Below are positions 8,977 through 19,712 of a stretch of 64,000 nt of DNA, piece by piece. The stretch spans positions 62,001-126,000 of the forward strand of contig NZ_CP129683.1 in assembly GCF_041080835.1 (NCBI RefSeq), read 5' to 3'. Each line of letters starts with the position of its first letter. The stretch's first letter is position 1. The notes under the pieces were generated by a model. It searched no databases. It saw only the letters and a program-made list of their open reading frames with translations, and was not told the DNA's origin. Both the position numbers and the translations under genes were made by a program. This DNA is from Bifidobacterium sp. WK012_4_13 (GTDB lineage Bacteria > Actinomycetota > Actinomycetes > Actinomycetales > Bifidobacteriaceae).

Positions 8977-10698
8977 TTGAACGAGCGGGGTTACGAAATG
9001 GGAGACACAGAAGGATTGCCTGAGGGAGATTCGACATCTAAGGAAGGTGTGGTGACGGTGAATGGGAGCGATGTCGAATCTTCCAACGCCGTCGAGCCTG
9101 AAATGATGCCGATGGATATCGGCGAGATCGCGGATGCGGTTTCAGGCAATGTCGTTTCAGGTGCTGTCGATCCGCATGGTGACGGTTTGCATGATGCCGC
9201 AGTTGTGACGAGCGTGACGACCGATTCCAGGGAGGCGAAGCCCGGTTCCTTGTTCGTTGCGATTCCCGGCGCTCGGGTGGATGGGCATGACTTTGTCGCC
9301 GTAGCCGCCGGAAATGGTGCCGTCGCGGCGCTGGTCGAGCATACGGTGCCCGGCTCCGACATTCCCCAGATAGTCGTGGGCGATTCGGTAAAGGCGCTTG
9401 GAGTCCTGGCACGGCATAACATCGATCGCCGTCGGGAGTTGCCTGAACCATTCACGATCATCGGAATCACGGGATCTGTCGGAAAGACGACGACCAAGGA
9501 TCTGCTGCATTCGCTGCTCACACGTCTTGGAAGGACGGTATCTCCGGTCGGCTCGTTCAACAATGAGATCGGTCTGCCATTGACAGCGCTGAAGGTTCAC
9601 GCATCCACCCGCTTCTTCACCGCGGAGATGGGCGCTTCCCACATAGGCGACATCGACTATCTGACAGCCATAGCTCCGCCGGACATTTCGATCGCGCTTA
9701 TCGTAGGCGTGGCTCATCTCGGTGAATTCGGATCTGTCGACAACATAGCGATTGCAAAGAGCGAGATCATTCGCAATCTGCTTCCCGGTGGAATCTCGGT
9801 GCTCAATGCCGATGATCCTCGGGTGAGTGCCATGAGAAGATATTCCCCAGGAAAGATCCTCTGGTTCGGCGAGCACGGGGATCATCTTCCAGACGGTTCC
9901 TGCATGAACATGTATGCCACAGACCTGAATGTCGATTCGATGGATCACCCCACCTTCCTGATGCATGTGCGTGCCGATGCGCATGCCACTGCGTATGCCA
10001 CTACCAACGCGGAGGGTGATTCCCAGCCAGGTGACGAGCAGACTCAGCAGGTGACTCTTGGAATTCGTGGCTCGCACAATGTGATGAATGCCCTTGCCGC
10101 CTCGGCCGTCGCCCATGAGCTCGGCCTGCCGTTGACCGAGATTGCCGACGTTCTTCGAAAGCAGCGGCACATCAGCCCTCATCGCATGGCCGTATCCAAC
10201 ATTGCCGAAAGTGGATTCGCCTTCACCCTCATAGATGATTCGTTCAATGCCAACCCGAATTCGGTCACTGCGGGGGTTCGGAGCCTGGCAGAGTGGGGGG
10301 CTCATCAGGATTCACGCCCATTCCGCGTGGCAGTGCTCGGTGCGATGCTTGAACTGGGCGCGGATGAGAGACGCTTGCACGCAGACATGGGTGCACTCTG
10401 CTCAAGACTCGGAATCGACCAGTTGATAGCCGTCGGAGGTAACGACGAGCTCGATTCCCTTGCGAGGGACATCGTCGCGGGCGCCGATGCGGCAAGTGGG
10501 ACGACGGCATCGAACGATGTCTCCGCCCACGCAATCGAGAGCCGATTCGCTCACGACATTGATGAAGCCGAAGCCATGGTCGCAGAGGCATCTTCCCATC
10601 ATCCGCACACGGTCGTCCTGCTCAAGGGCTCGCATGCCTCTGGACTGAGCGCACTCGCGGACCGGTGGGCATCGTCGCAGACGGATCGTGAGTCATGA
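8977..10698 (+). CDS. murF: UDP-N-acetylmuramoyl-tripeptide--D-alanyl-D-alanine ligase
   Basis: MurF adds D-Ala-D-Ala to the UDP-MurNAc tripeptide, the last cytoplasmic Mur ligase step. Visible features are the N-terminal MurE/MurF-type motif (TTDSREAKPGSLFVAIPG), the ATP loop GITGSVGKTTTK (about residue 163-174), the central EMGASHIGDIDYL segment and the C-terminal DDSFNANPNS. The start is uncertain. TTG at 8977 has GAGGAG four bases upstream and overlaps little with the previous gene; ATG at 8998 is the next choice, and TTG at 8965 is unlikely. There is a 40-residue Glu/Asp/Ser-rich N-terminal extension. Confidence 0.93.
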   Translation: MNERGYEMGDTEGLPEGDSTSKEGVVTVNGSDVESSNAVEPEMMPMDIGEIADAVSGNVVSGAVDPHGDGLHDAAVVTSVTTDSREAKPGSLFVAIPGARVDGHDFVAVAAGNGAVAALVEHTVPGSDIPQIVVGDSVKALGVLARHNIDRRRELPEPFTIIGITGSVGKTTTKDLLHSLLTRLGRTVSPVGSFNNEIGLPLTALKVHASTRFFTAEMGASHIGDIDYLTAIAPPDISIALIVGVAHLGEFGSVDNIAIAKSEIIRNLLPGGISVLNADDPRVSAMRRYSPGKILWFGEHGDHLPDGSCMNMYATDLNVDSMDHPTFLMHVRADAHATAYATTNAEGDSQPGDEQTQQVTLGIRGSHNVMNALAASAVAHELGLPLTEIADVLRKQRHISPHRMAVSNIAESGFAFTLIDDSFNANPNSVTAGVRSLAEWGAHQDSRPFRVAVLGAMLELGADERRLHADMGALCSRLGIDQLIAVGGNDELDSLARDIVAGADAASGTTASNDVSAHAIESRFAHDIDEAEAMVAEASSHHPHTVVLLKGSHASGLSALADRWASSQTDRES

Positions 10699-10813
10699 TG
10701 GTTCCCTATCGCGCTGCGAAGGCATGTCACCTCAATATGGACCATCTGCGATCGCAAAGATATCGGGGGATATCGTACGATGGAACAAACGAAGCAATGA
10801 ACGGGGTTCTCAA

Positions 10814-11917
10814 GTGATTTCACTCATTATTGGAATTGTGGTTTCTCTGGCGGTGACGGTCATAGGCACACCTCTGCTTATCAATCTCGTGCATCGTCTG
10901 CATTACGGTCAATACATCCGTCAGGATGGCCCGAAATCGCATCTGGTGAAGCGTGGAACCCCAACCATGGGCGGCGTGATCATCAATCTCGCGATCGTTC
11001 TGGGATGGGTGGCATCGGCGACGTATCGTTTCATCTTCTATCACACGGCTCCCTCCTGGTCGGCGATTCTTGTATTGTTTGCGATGGTCTCGATGGGCTT
11101 CCTCGGATTCATCGATGACTTCGCAAAGGTAAGGAAAAAGCAGAATCTGGGTCTTTCCGTCCGGGCAAAATTCCTTGGACAGTTCATTTTCGCCACCATC
11201 TATGCAGTGCTTTCGCTGATCGTGCCTACGAAGTCCGGATATCCCAGCGCACAGGCAGGCATGGCGTTCATCGAGAAGCCGTTCTTCAGCTTCGACTTCG
11301 CAGGCCGCTTCGTCGCCATCATAATCTTCGTGGTCTGGGTCAACTTCCTGATGGCTGCCTGGACCAATGCGGTGAATCTCAACGACGGCTTGGACGGACT
11401 TGCTTCCGGCAGCTCCATGATCGCCTTCGTGGGATATGCCATCATAGCGTTCTGGGAGAGCTACCACATCAAGGGGGGTGCGCATCTAGGCTTCACCTAC
11501 GCCGTTTCCGATCCGCTCGATCTTTCCATCATTGCGGTGTGCGCCGCCACTGCATGCTTTGGATTCCTCTGGTACAACACCAAGCCTGCGACGATATTCA
11601 TGGGCGATACCGGATCCTTGGCGCTTGGTGGATTGTTCGCAGCGCTCTCCATATCCACGCATACTGAATTCCTCGCGATAATCATGGGAGGCCTGTTCGT
11701 CATCGAGGCAATGTCCGATGTGATTCAGGTGGGGTACTTCAAGATGACACATAAACGCGTGTTCAAGATGGCGCCCATCCACCATCATTTCGAACTGATG
11801 GGATGGCCGGAGTCTAAGGTCGTGGTGAGATTCTGGATGGTCGAGTTCATGTTTGTGCTCATTGGCATGGTCGTCTTCTATGGAGACTGGGTTGCGAGAT
11901 CCGGTCTCGTCGGATGA
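10814..11917 (+). CDS. mraY: Phospho-N-acetylmuramoyl-pentapeptide transferase
   Basis: MraY transfers phospho-MurNAc-pentapeptide to undecaprenyl phosphate, forming lipid I in the membrane. The 367-residue polytopic protein has the early signature GPKSHLVKRGTPTMGG, the catalytic Asp pair region GFIDDFAK, the NLNDGLDGLA motif, the FMGDTGSLALGG motif and a late histidine cluster APIHHHFEL. I take GTG at 10814 (VISLIIGIVV) as the start because the open frame upstream to 10688 is not membrane-like and overlaps murF. Confidence 0.95.
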   Translation: MISLIIGIVVSLAVTVIGTPLLINLVHRLHYGQYIRQDGPKSHLVKRGTPTMGGVIINLAIVLGWVASATYRFIFYHTAPSWSAILVLFAMVSMGFLGFIDDFAKVRKKQNLGLSVRAKFLGQFIFATIYAVLSLIVPTKSGYPSAQAGMAFIEKPFFSFDFAGRFVAIIIFVVWVNFLMAAWTNAVNLNDGLDGLASGSSMIAFVGYAIIAFWESYHIKGGAHLGFTYAVSDPLDLSIIAVCAATACFGFLWYNTKPATIFMGDTGSLALGGLFAALSISTHTEFLAIIMGGLFVIEAMSDVIQVGYFKMTHKRVFKMAPIHHHFELMGWPESKVVVRFWMVEFMFVLIGMVVFYGDWVARSGLVG

Positions 11918-11977
11918 TTCACCGCTGACGGACATACATGCGAATACTTGAGGCAATGAAGGGGTGGAGCTGACATC

Positions 11978-13408
11978 ATGGTTGTTGACAATGCAACGGT
12001 TTTGGTTGCAGGACTGGGGATCTCGGGAAAAAGTTCGTGTGCCGTGCTGGCTGGCCGCGCACATAGGGTGATCACGGTCGATGAGCACAAGGCCGAGGCG
12101 GATCTGCATGGTTTCGAAGACATTCCCTGGGATTCGATTGACCTTGTGGTTACCTCGCCGGTATTCAACCCTCGCACCCCGTTCATCCTCGAGGCTCAGC
12201 GACGTTCCATTCCCGTCGTGAGCGAGGTCGAGCTCGCATGGCGGCTCAGGGTGCCTTCGGTCGCGACGGGAGAGCCCGCACCATGGATTGGCATTACCGG
12301 GACCAACGGAAAAACGTCGACCACTGAGATGACCTCCGCGATGCTGAGTGATTCAGGCTTCGTCGCTCCTGCGGTAGGCAATATCGGCAAGGCCGTTTCC
12401 CTTGCCGCGGTCGACCCATCCAATCAGGCCCTATGCGTCGAGCTGAGTTCGTTCCAGCTTCATTTCACCAGTTCGCTGAGACTGACCTGCGCTGCGATCA
12501 CGAATCTTGCCGACGACCATTTGGACTGGCACGGTGGATTTGCGCGCTATGCCGCAGATAAGGCGAAGGTGTATCGTGGCGTGACGAAAACCTTGGTCTA
12601 TAACGCCGATGACAGCAGGGTCACTGAGCTGGCCGAAGCGGCACATCCCGCTCCGGGATGCAGAAAGGTCGGATTCACCCTCAAGCCTCCCGTCAGAGGT
12701 CAGATAGGGGTCGAGGACGGTTGGATCGTGGACTCGAGCGGTGTGGTCAATGGCACGGAGTCCCCAGTCAGAGTCGCGAAGGTCAGCGAGTTCAGACACA
12801 TGTGCGAGCCTGATGGCACTGTCTATCCGCATCTGGTTGCGGATTCGCTCTGCGCCTTGGCTCTTGCACTCGGATTCGGCGTTGCGGTGCAGGATGCAAT
12901 CGCCGCATTGAGGAATTTCACTCCGGGAGGTCACCGAATTCAGACGGTTGCGACTGCGCAGCTCACCGATGGCAGCATTCGCTTCGTCGACGATTCGAAG
13001 GCAACGAATGCGCATGCGGCTGCCGCGTCGCTCTCAAGCTTTGCCGATCGCAGCGTCGTATGGGTCGCTGGGGGACTGGCGAAGGGTGCTCAGTTCGAAG
13101 GGCTTGTCAGAGATCAGAAGACGAAGATCAAGGCCGCGGTTATCATAGGCAAGGATCAGCGGGCCTTCCAGGAGGCATTCGCCTCTTCGGCGCCGCAGAT
13201 TCCTACGACGCTGATCGATCCTGAGGACAACGAAAGCGTCATGCGCCGCGCAGTGGATGCCTGCGGCTCATACGCGGCTGCCGGCGACGTCGTTCTGATG
13301 GCTCCGGCGTGCGCTTCGATGGATCAGTTCGTCTCATACGCAGACAGGGGAGACCAGTTCAGGAAGCAGGCATCGCGTTGGGTTCTGGAACATGCCCAGA
13401 ATAACTAG
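11978..13408 (+). CDS. murD: UDP-N-acetylmuramoyl-L-alanine--D-glutamate ligase
   Basis: MurD adds D-glutamate to UDP-MurNAc-L-Ala. The 476-residue protein has an N-terminal Rossmann-like domain ([10 protein letters not shown]), the Mur ligase ATP loop [11 protein letters not shown] at about 105-115, [11 protein letters not shown] in the central domain, and a C-terminal [10 protein letters not shown] motif. A ribosome site (GGGGTGGAG) precedes the ATG. Its end overlaps ftsW by 17 bases, which suggests translational coupling. Confidence 0.95.
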   Translation: MVVDNATVLVAGLGISGKSSCAVLAGRAHRVITVDEHKAEADLHGFEDIPWDSIDLVVTSPVFNPRTPFILEAQRRSIPVVSEVELAWRLRVPSVATGEPAPWIGITGTNGKTSTTEMTSAMLSDSGFVAPAVGNIGKAVSLAAVDPSNQALCVELSSFQLHFTSSLRLTCAAITNLADDHLDWHGGFARYAADKAKVYRGVTKTLVYNADDSRVTELAEAAHPAPGCRKVGFTLKPPVRGQIGVEDGWIVDSSGVVNGTESPVRVAKVSEFRHMCEPDGTVYPHLVADSLCALALALGFGVAVQDAIAALRNFTPGGHRIQTVATAQLTDGSIRFVDDSKATNAHAAAASLSSFADRSVVWVAGGLAKGAQFEGLVRDQKTKIKAAVIIGKDQRAFQEAFASSAPQIPTTLIDPEDNESVMRRAVDACGSYAAAGDVVLMAPACASMDQFVSYADRGDQFRKQASRWVLEHAQNN

Positions 13409-14693
13409 ATCCGGCAGGAAATCAGTGAAGGGGACCGGCGCATCGGCGTCAGACCTCCGTTCCACAGACGGCAATGCCCACGATCGCTACCGGAGGCTGG
13501 GCGATGCCGATGATGCCTCCGAATCCGTGAATCGTGTCGACTACTCGGGATGGCGCAATATCTTCAACCCGGTGTGGTGCTACAACGGATTCGTTACATG
13601 CGTGGTCGCACTGACTGTCTTCGGCTTCATCATGGTGTTCTCAAGTTCCTCTGTCAGCATGGTCGCGGCCGGAAAGTCGCCTTGGGCACAGGCGGCCAAC
13701 CAGACGATCTATGGAATATTCGGTCTCATAGTCACCGCGGTCGCCGCCCATATCAAGGCTGAATGGTACAGGCGCGCCTCCTTCTTCCTGCTGCTCGGAG
13801 CAATGTTTCTCCAGCTTCTGACATTGACGCCCCTGGGAAGGAACGTCAACGGAAATACTGGATGGATCGGCATAGGCTCACTCACCCTTCAGCCGGCGGA
13901 GGCCCTGAAGCTGGCATTGTGCATATGGCTTCCCCTGGCATTGAGCGTCGCAGGCAGGCGCGCCAAGACCGTCGGCCTCCTGCAGGCGTACTGGATTCCG
14001 ATCGTCATGTTCGCCGCATCCGTCGGCTTCGTCCTGATCGGCAAGGATCTCGGAACTGCCATGATCCTCATCATCATAGGCTTCGTCGCCTTCCTTGTCG
14101 GCGGCTTCTCGATGTGGCTGCTTTTCTCGATGAGCGCCCTTGCAGCGGTCGGCATAGTGTTCGTGTTCGTATTCGGTTCTACAAATCGCATGAATCGAAT
14201 CCTTGCCGCGTATCTTCCATGCAATGCCGAAAGCTCCCAGGGCGTCTGCTATCAGTCGATCCACAGCATGTATGCGATGGCCTCAGGTGGTCTGACAGGT
14301 GTCGGACTTGGCAACTCAAGGGAAAAGTGGAACTATCTTCCCGAGGCCCACAACGATTTCATCTTTGCTGTCATAGGTGAGGAGCTCGGCTTCATAGGCA
14401 CTTCGCTCGTCGTGCTGACCTTCATCATCATGGGCTGGTGTCTCATGCGGGTCGCATTGCAATCTCACGATTCGTTCACCAGGCTCGTGCTGGTCTGCAT
14501 CGCGACTTGGATCGTAAGCCAGGGGCTGATCAACATCTGCGTGGTCCTCGGGCTGCTGCCTGTCATGGGCCTGCCACTTCCATTCGTTTCTGCGGGAGGC
14601 ACGGCATTGATCATGTGTCTTTGCGCTTCCGGCGTTGCAATGAGTATGATGAAGAGCCTGCCGGAGATTAGTTCCGCGCAGTCCAAGCCCTGA
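13392..14693 (+). CDS. ftsW: Septal lipid II polymerase FtsW (SEDS family)
   Basis: FtsW is a polytopic SEDS glycosyltransferase that polymerises lipid II at the septum together with FtsI. The 433-residue protein has a cytoplasmic N terminus of about 65 residues, then about ten membrane segments. SEDS motifs are visible: [12 protein letters not shown] in the first helix region, [44 protein letters not shown], and [17 protein letters not shown] near the end. RodA is excluded by position in the dcw cluster. The start lies inside the murD 3' end. Confidence 0.94.
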   Translation: MPRITRSGRKSVKGTGASASDLRSTDGNAHDRYRRLGDADDASESVNRVDYSGWRNIFNPVWCYNGFVTCVVALTVFGFIMVFSSSSVSMVAAGKSPWAQAANQTIYGIFGLIVTAVAAHIKAEWYRRASFFLLLGAMFLQLLTLTPLGRNVNGNTGWIGIGSLTLQPAEALKLALCIWLPLALSVAGRRAKTVGLLQAYWIPIVMFAASVGFVLIGKDLGTAMILIIIGFVAFLVGGFSMWLLFSMSALAAVGIVFVFVFGSTNRMNRILAAYLPCNAESSQGVCYQSIHSMYAMASGGLTGVGLGNSREKWNYLPEAHNDFIFAVIGEELGFIGTSLVVLTFIIMGWCLMRVALQSHDSFTRLVLVCIATWIVSQGLINICVVLGLLPVMGLPLPFVSAGGTALIMCLCASGVAMSMMKSLPEISSAQSKP

Positions 14694-14746
14694 TCAGGGC
14701 TTGCGAAGAGAGTCACAGGGGAAGAATGAGTCCGTTCGGTCTATCA

Positions 14747-14778
14747 GAGGCATGAGCGATGAGTCAGCCGCATGCCTC
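14747..14778 (+). other. Hairpin and TTGACA element in the ftsW-murG gap
   Basis: GAGGCATG (14747-14754) pairs with CATGCCTC (14771-14778) across a 16-base loop. Ten bases later lies a perfect -35-like TTGACA (14788-14793). A convincing -10 at normal spacing is not visible. The 152-base gap is one of the longer breaks in the cluster, so an internal promoter or weak attenuator for murG is possible. Confidence 0.35.
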
Positions 14779-14845
14779 ATAGAGATTTTGACAGAAAAAC
14801 CAAAAGTTATCTGAATGTCGGCACTGAATGGACTGAATAGGGGAT

Positions 14846-16033
14846 ATGCTCAGGGATATGGGAACAGAAGAAGAGAAAATCCGGGTCGTTCTTGCTGGAG
14901 GGGGCACTGCGGGACACGTCAATCCGCTGTTGAGCGTTGCCAGGGCACTCAGGCAACGCAATCCTCACGATCAGATCAGCGTGATTGGAACGGCTGCGGG
15001 TCTTGAGCATGAACTTGTTCCGCAGGCGGGTTTCGACCTTGACACCATCGAGAAGGTTCCCTTTCCTCGGTCCCTGAACCTGGCACTGTTCAGCTTCCCC
15101 TTCAGATGGATGCGAGAGGTGCGCAAGGTCAAGCGGATTCTGCGGGAGCGTCGTGCCCAGGTGGTCGTCGGCTTTGGAGGCTATGCTTCGGCACCTGTGT
15201 ATCGAGCCGCGCATCTGATGCATATTCCGATAGTGATTCATGAGCAGAATGCCAAGGCAGGCATGGCCAACAAGCTTGGTGCGCGTTGGGCTGACTTCAT
15301 TGGTACCGTGTACGAGAATACTGGCTTGCAGGCTCGCAAGGGGGCATCGATCGAGCGCGTCGGGCTGCCGTTGAGGCCCACGATTTCGGAATTGGCGAAT
15401 CGTATCGAGGACAATGCAAAGCTTGCCCGCATCGAGGCGTCATCGGCTCTTGGCATCGATACGTCACGTCCGCTGATCCTGGTGACCGGTGGTTCGCTCG
15501 GTGCCGTGAGCCTGAACCAATCCGTCGCGAAATCCGCGCCGGAACTGCTCAAATACGTTCAGGTCATTCATCTGACCGGCAAGGGCAAGGGCAGTGAGGT
15601 TCGGTCGATAGTCGAATCGGAAGTCGGGAAGACGGCCGTCAATAGCTTGGGGATCGGGAAAACAGGCCAGGGCGACTATCATATCGTCGAATACCTGGAA
15701 CGGATCGATCTGGCTTTTGCATGCGCGGATCTTGTGATTTGCAGGTCTGGGGCGGGAACGGTCAGCGAGCTGACCGCCCTTGGAATTCCTGCCATCTATG
15801 TGCCTCTGCCCATAGGCAACGGTGAGCAGCGCTTCAACGCGCAGCCGGTCGTCGATGCGCACGGAGGCATCCTGGTCGAAGATGACGTGTTTACGCCATC
15901 ATGGATAACCCAGCATGTGATTCCTCTTCTGCAGAATCATCGGGATCTGCAGGACATGGGAAAGGCCGCATGGGCCTATGGGACTCGTGACGCTGCCGAG
16001 ACCATGGCCGTACGCGTAGAATCATTTGCGTGA
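14846..16033 (+). CDS. murG: Lipid II synthase MurG (GlcNAc transferase)
   Basis: MurG transfers GlcNAc from UDP-GlcNAc to lipid I on the inner face of the membrane. The 395-residue GT28 protein has the N-terminal glycine-rich [12 protein letters not shown] (donor/phosphate side), [27 protein letters not shown] and the C-terminal donor-binding [24 protein letters not shown]. The first ATG (14846) is only two bases after AGGGG; the in-frame ATG at 14858 is equally possible. Both give a normal protein. Confidence 0.95.
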   Translation: MLRDMGTEEEKIRVVLAGGGTAGHVNPLLSVARALRQRNPHDQISVIGTAAGLEHELVPQAGFDLDTIEKVPFPRSLNLALFSFPFRWMREVRKVKRILRERRAQVVVGFGGYASAPVYRAAHLMHIPIVIHEQNAKAGMANKLGARWADFIGTVYENTGLQARKGASIERVGLPLRPTISELANRIEDNAKLARIEASSALGIDTSRPLILVTGGSLGAVSLNQSVAKSAPELLKYVQVIHLTGKGKGSEVRSIVESEVGKTAVNSLGIGKTGQGDYHIVEYLERIDLAFACADLVICRSGAGTVSELTALGIPAIYVPLPIGNGEQRFNAQPVVDAHGGILVEDDVFTPSWITQHVIPLLQNHRDLQDMGKAAWAYGTRDAAETMAVRVESFA

Positions 16034-16168
16034 GGCTCAACGTTTCAGGAATCCCTCATTTTCTTCCCGATCGTCGTCCAGACCTTGCTCCGGTCGTCGA
16101 TGTCGGGGTATTTTGTTGTGCCCAACGGCAATAATGGTTGATGCGGAACGATCGAGGAGCCGGTATTC

Positions 16169-17887
16169 GTGATAGATGAATCGATGCATGGAGTGGTGAT
16201 TGAAAGAATGAGTGATTCCAAGACAGCGCAGGACAGCGGGCAGCCAGTCCAAGGGCAGGCGGTTCACCTGGATCCGACTTTGGATGCCTTTGGACTTGGA
16301 TCTTCCCAGGCGCCGGATTCATCCACGCGTGCTGACGCCGCGTTCAATGAGCTTGGCCGCACGTTCTTCATAGGCATCGGCGGTGCGGGCATGAGCGTGC
16401 TTGCAGAGATGCTGCACCAGGAGGGTGTTGCCGTCAGCGGTTCCGATGTCCAGGAGAGCGCGAAGACCAGACATCTGGAATCCATGGGAATTCCCGTGCA
16501 TATCGGGCAGCAGGCGGAAAACCTCGGACAATCGCATACCGTGGTGTGGTCGAGCGCAATAAAGCCCGACAATCCTGAGATCGTCGAGGCATTCCGCCGG
16601 CATCTGCATCTGGTCCATCGAAGTGATGTCCTCGGACTGCTGATGTCGAGGAAAAGAGCGGTTACCGTAGCAGGGGCCCACGGGAAGACGACGACGAGCG
16701 CCCTTCTCTCCCATATTCTGATCCACGCAGCCGGGTCCGTCGAGGCGCTCGGCTCTCCAAGCTATGCGATTGGTGGCTCGGTTCAGGGGATCGATGGTCC
16801 GATGGATGGCGGACATGCCGATGAAGGTTCGGTTTTCGTGGCTGAGGCCGATGAATCGGATGGCAGCTTCCTGAAGTACCGTCCGGAGATTGCAATCATC
16901 ACCAATGCCGAAGCAGATCATCTTGACCATTACGGCACCGCCGAAGCCTATCGAAATGCCTTCATCGCCCATGCGCGCAAGGCCAAGGGCCATGTGGTCA
17001 TCACCGGCGACGATGCAGGGGCACAGGAGATCATCGACAGGCTCGACGGTGAGACCGCAAGGAATGCGATCGTCTACACCACTGAGGACGATTCAAGCCT
17101 TGAGCGCTTCCCTGGCTCAGTGGTTCGCATCGTGTCTGAGTCGGAGCATCAGGGAAGCGGCGAGGAACGCTTCGATATCATCGTCCCTCCCAGCCTGGCA
17201 GATGGACGGGCGCGGAAGGTCAGCGTTGCGCTGAAGATTCCGGGACTGCACAACGCCCGGAATGCCACCGCGGCAATCATCGCCGCGGGCTTGCTCGGAA
17301 TCGACATGGATGCAGCGGCGACCGCAGCCGCATCGTTCCTCGGTGCCGTGCGACGTTTCCAAGTCAGGGGTCAGATTGACGAAGTGACGGTCATAGATGA
17401 CTATGCGCACCATCCGACGGAGATCGAAGCCCTGCTGGATGCGGCTCGAAGAAGATACCCATCTGCGACGATCCATGTCATCTTCCAACCGCATCTGTTC
17501 TCCCGAACGCAGTTCTTCGCCGCCGATTTCGGGCAGGCGCTGTGCAAGGCCGACGATGTGATAGTCACCGGAATCTTCCCTGCTCGGGAAAGGCAGGCGG
17601 ATTATCCAGATGTCGGTCCGTGGAGCATAGTAGACGCCGTGAATGCAGCCACTGCAGGCATTGCAGCCACTGCAGCCGGCAAGGCGTCAACGAGAATGAG
17701 TGCCGTTGAAGACATGAACCAGGCAGCGCAGATGATTGCCATGCGGGCAGAGCCAGGTGACGTCGTGATCACGGCTGGTGCGGGGGACATCAATTCGGTC
17801 GTTCCCGTCATACTGCACGTTCTCGAAGCGAGAGTCGGTCATATGGGCGCGGAGCATGTCGATGCCCGAATTCCCCTTGACCGGTAA
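16169..17887 (+). CDS. murC: UDP-N-acetylmuramate--L-alanine ligase
   Basis: MurC adds L-alanine to UDP-MurNAc, the first amino-acid step. The 572-residue protein has FIGIGGAGMSVLAEML in the N-terminal nucleotide domain, VAGAHGKTTTSALL as ATP loop (168-180), EADESDGSFLKY, and DDYAHHPTEI in the C-terminal domain. It carries roughly 62 extra N-terminal residues. The GTG start has GAGGAG ten bases upstream; ATG at 16208 is an alternative that trims 13 residues. A 135-base gap separates it from murG. Confidence 0.95.
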   Translation: MIDESMHGVVIERMSDSKTAQDSGQPVQGQAVHLDPTLDAFGLGSSQAPDSSTRADAAFNELGRTFFIGIGGAGMSVLAEMLHQEGVAVSGSDVQESAKTRHLESMGIPVHIGQQAENLGQSHTVVWSSAIKPDNPEIVEAFRRHLHLVHRSDVLGLLMSRKRAVTVAGAHGKTTTSALLSHILIHAAGSVEALGSPSYAIGGSVQGIDGPMDGGHADEGSVFVAEADESDGSFLKYRPEIAIITNAEADHLDHYGTAEAYRNAFIAHARKAKGHVVITGDDAGAQEIIDRLDGETARNAIVYTTEDDSSLERFPGSVVRIVSESEHQGSGEERFDIIVPPSLADGRARKVSVALKIPGLHNARNATAAIIAAGLLGIDMDAAATAAASFLGAVRRFQVRGQIDEVTVIDDYAHHPTEIEALLDAARRRYPSATIHVIFQPHLFSRTQFFAADFGQALCKADDVIVTGIFPARERQADYPDVGPWSIVDAVNAATAGIAATAAGKASTRMSAVEDMNQAAQMIAMRAEPGDVVITAGAGDINSVVPVILHVLEARVGHMGAEHVDARIPLDR

Positions 17888-17906
17888 CTGGTGGGAAGGC
17901 TGAACC

Positions 17907-18947
17907 ATGGTTCGAAAGACTGTCAGCTCCGAGCATTCGCCGCATCTCGATTCCAAGGGAAGATCGGTTCGTACCGCCAAATCATACGGCGGTGGGCAGG
18001 CTGAAGAAGAACGAAAGGGTCCAAGAGTCACCAGATCCGGAGCGAATGCCAGCTCGTCTGCAGGTGACTTCGTGGATGCCAGGGGACTTGACGCGTCAGA
18101 ATCCGTAGATGAGCGCGTCGCAAGGTCCTTGCACGAGGAATCGTATGAAGGCGAGGGGTCCAGACCCGTCGCTGGATTGTTCACTAGGCCCAAGGTTGTC
18201 GATTTCACCGCGAGACTGAAGGAACGTCGCAAGGCCGGACTCTACAGATCGCTGACGCGGGTGTCGATCGTGGTCGGGACGGCCGCGCTTGTAGCGCTCG
18301 TCGTCTGGCTTCTGTTCTTCTCTGCGGTTTTTCGCTTCGAGATTTCCGGCATCCAGGTAGTCGGCGCCAACCAATGGGTCTCCTCCAATGAGGTCAGCGC
18401 GATAGCATCGAGACAATCAGGAAAGTCCCTGCTTCTCGTCTCGGCGCAGACGATCGAAAGTCAGGTCGGTGCACTTCCGGGCGTCACCACGGCTCAGGCG
18501 GAGAAGCTGTTTCCGCATGGAATTCGAATAACCTTGAAATCCGAGAAGCCGGCTGCGGTGCTGAAGTCCTCTGACGGCGAGCTGACTGCCGTGGACAGCG
18601 AGGGGCGCATTCTCAACACCGTCACTGCTGCGACGGTCAAGGGAATACCCGAAATAGAAGTCGAGACGCTGAAAAATGGTCTGACTGACTCAGCGGTCAA
18701 GCAGGCGTTGAAGGTGCTGGCGTCCCTCCCCGAAAGCATGCGACAGTCCATCACCAAGGTCACGGCCAAGACACAGGATTCAATCACCACCGTCATCGGC
18801 TCTTCCAAATACACGATCGTCTGGGGCGATGCCTCGCAGCTCGAGCTCAAGAAAGCCGTGGTCGACAAGATCATCAACGATTCCTCGAAGATCGGTTCGA
18901 AGCATAATGTGGATGTTTCCGCACCACTGCGACCGATAATCCACTGA
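17907..18947 (+). CDS. ftsQ: Cell division protein FtsQ
   Basis: FtsQ links FtsL/FtsB to the rest of the divisome. The 346-residue protein shows the expected bitopic layout: a long charged cytoplasmic part (1-117), one membrane segment (about 118-140), a POTRA domain (about 143-211, starting FRFEISGIQVVGANQWVSSNEV) and a C-terminal FtsQ/DivIB domain. GGGAAGG lies upstream of the ATG. This is the last gene of the cluster; ftsZ and ddl do not follow. Confidence 0.93.
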   Translation: MVRKTVSSEHSPHLDSKGRSVRTAKSYGGGQAEEERKGPRVTRSGANASSSAGDFVDARGLDASESVDERVARSLHEESYEGEGSRPVAGLFTRPKVVDFTARLKERRKAGLYRSLTRVSIVVGTAALVALVVWLLFFSAVFRFEISGIQVVGANQWVSSNEVSAIASRQSGKSLLLVSAQTIESQVGALPGVTTAQAEKLFPHGIRITLKSEKPAAVLKSSDGELTAVDSEGRILNTVTAATVKGIPEIEVETLKNGLTDSAVKQALKVLASLPESMRQSITKVTAKTQDSITTVIGSSKYTIVWGDASQLELKKAVVDKIINDSSKIGSKHNVDVSAPLRPIIH

Positions 18948-18969
18948 GCCGCAGCGCTGTCCGCACGCC

Positions 18970-19428
18970 TCAGCGTTCCAGGATCAGAGTCACCGGACCA
19001 TCGTTGACAAGGCTGACCTTCATGTGTGCGCCGAATCTTCCAGTGCGTACGGCAATCCCCTGACTTCGCAATGCCTGGTTGAGCTGGTTCCATATGCGTT
19101 CCGCATGTTCCGGTCTTCCGGCGGCGACGAAGCTTGGACGATTGCCTTTGTTCGCGTCACCATACAGGGTGAATTGGGATATCGAAAGAATCTCGCCACC
19201 CACATCCTCGATGGATCGGTTCATCTTCATGCCTTCGTCCTCGAAAATGCGTAGCTTGGATATCTTATGCGCCATCCATGTGACCGCATCGTCGTCATCC
19301 TCGTCACTTACCCCCACGAGCAGCATAAGGCCCGCTTCGATGCGCTGTGGCTCGAAATCCGAAACTTCTCCATGCTCGGCGACGATGCTTACCGAGGCTG
19401 AGGCAACCCTCTGCAAAACCACTCTCAT
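18970..19428 (-). CDS. dtd: D-aminoacyl-tRNA deacylase
   Basis: Dtd hydrolyses D-aminoacyl-tRNA (for example D-Tyr-tRNA) and achiral Gly-tRNA(Ala), protecting translation. The 152-residue protein starts with the family signature MRVVLQRVASASV, contains the active-site segment LSISQFTLYGDANKGNRPSF and ends with the Gly-cisPro-bearing segment including VSLVNDGPVTLILE. Length is typical. It is convergent with ftsQ, 22 bases apart. Confidence 0.95.
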   Translation of the reverse strand: MRVVLQRVASASVSIVAEHGEVSDFEPQRIEAGLMLLVGVSDEDDDDAVTWMAHKISKLRIFEDEGMKMNRSIEDVGGEILSISQFTLYGDANKGNRPSFVAAGRPEHAERIWNQLNQALRSQGIAVRTGRFGAHMKVSLVNDGPVTLILER

Positions 19429-19580
19429 GATTCACCAGAATAGCCCTGGTATTGTCGATGGATCCAGATCTCTCGATATGCTGGGTCTTTTTGATATAAC
19501 TGCTTTTCCGCGTTTCGTCAGTGTCTGCGAAGGCCTGGCATGATCGCGACATGGTCCGCCGCGTGGTCAGCAGTGCATTA

Positions 19581-19644
19581 ACAGTGCACTCCACAGTGCC
19601 GCTCCACAGCGCCGCTCTACAGTGAACTAGACAGTGCACTCACC
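19581..19644. repeat. Degenerate 12-13 bp tandem repeat (about five units)
   Basis: Units begin with ACAGTGCACTCC (19581), ACAGTGCCGCTCC (19593), ACAGCGCCGCTCT (19606), ACAGTGAACTAG (19619) and ACAGTGCACTCACC (19631). All begin ACAGYG. The array is intergenic and I can assign no function. Confidence 0.6.
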
Positions 19645-19712
19645 GCACATTTCAGCGGGAGCCTTAGGACTGCGGCGATAAACCGCAAGCGTCACCGTGG
19701 CTTGCGATATGA

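Noticed and set aside
19581..19644. CRISPR array
   Set aside because: Units are 12-13 bases with no unique spacers and no cas genes nearby.
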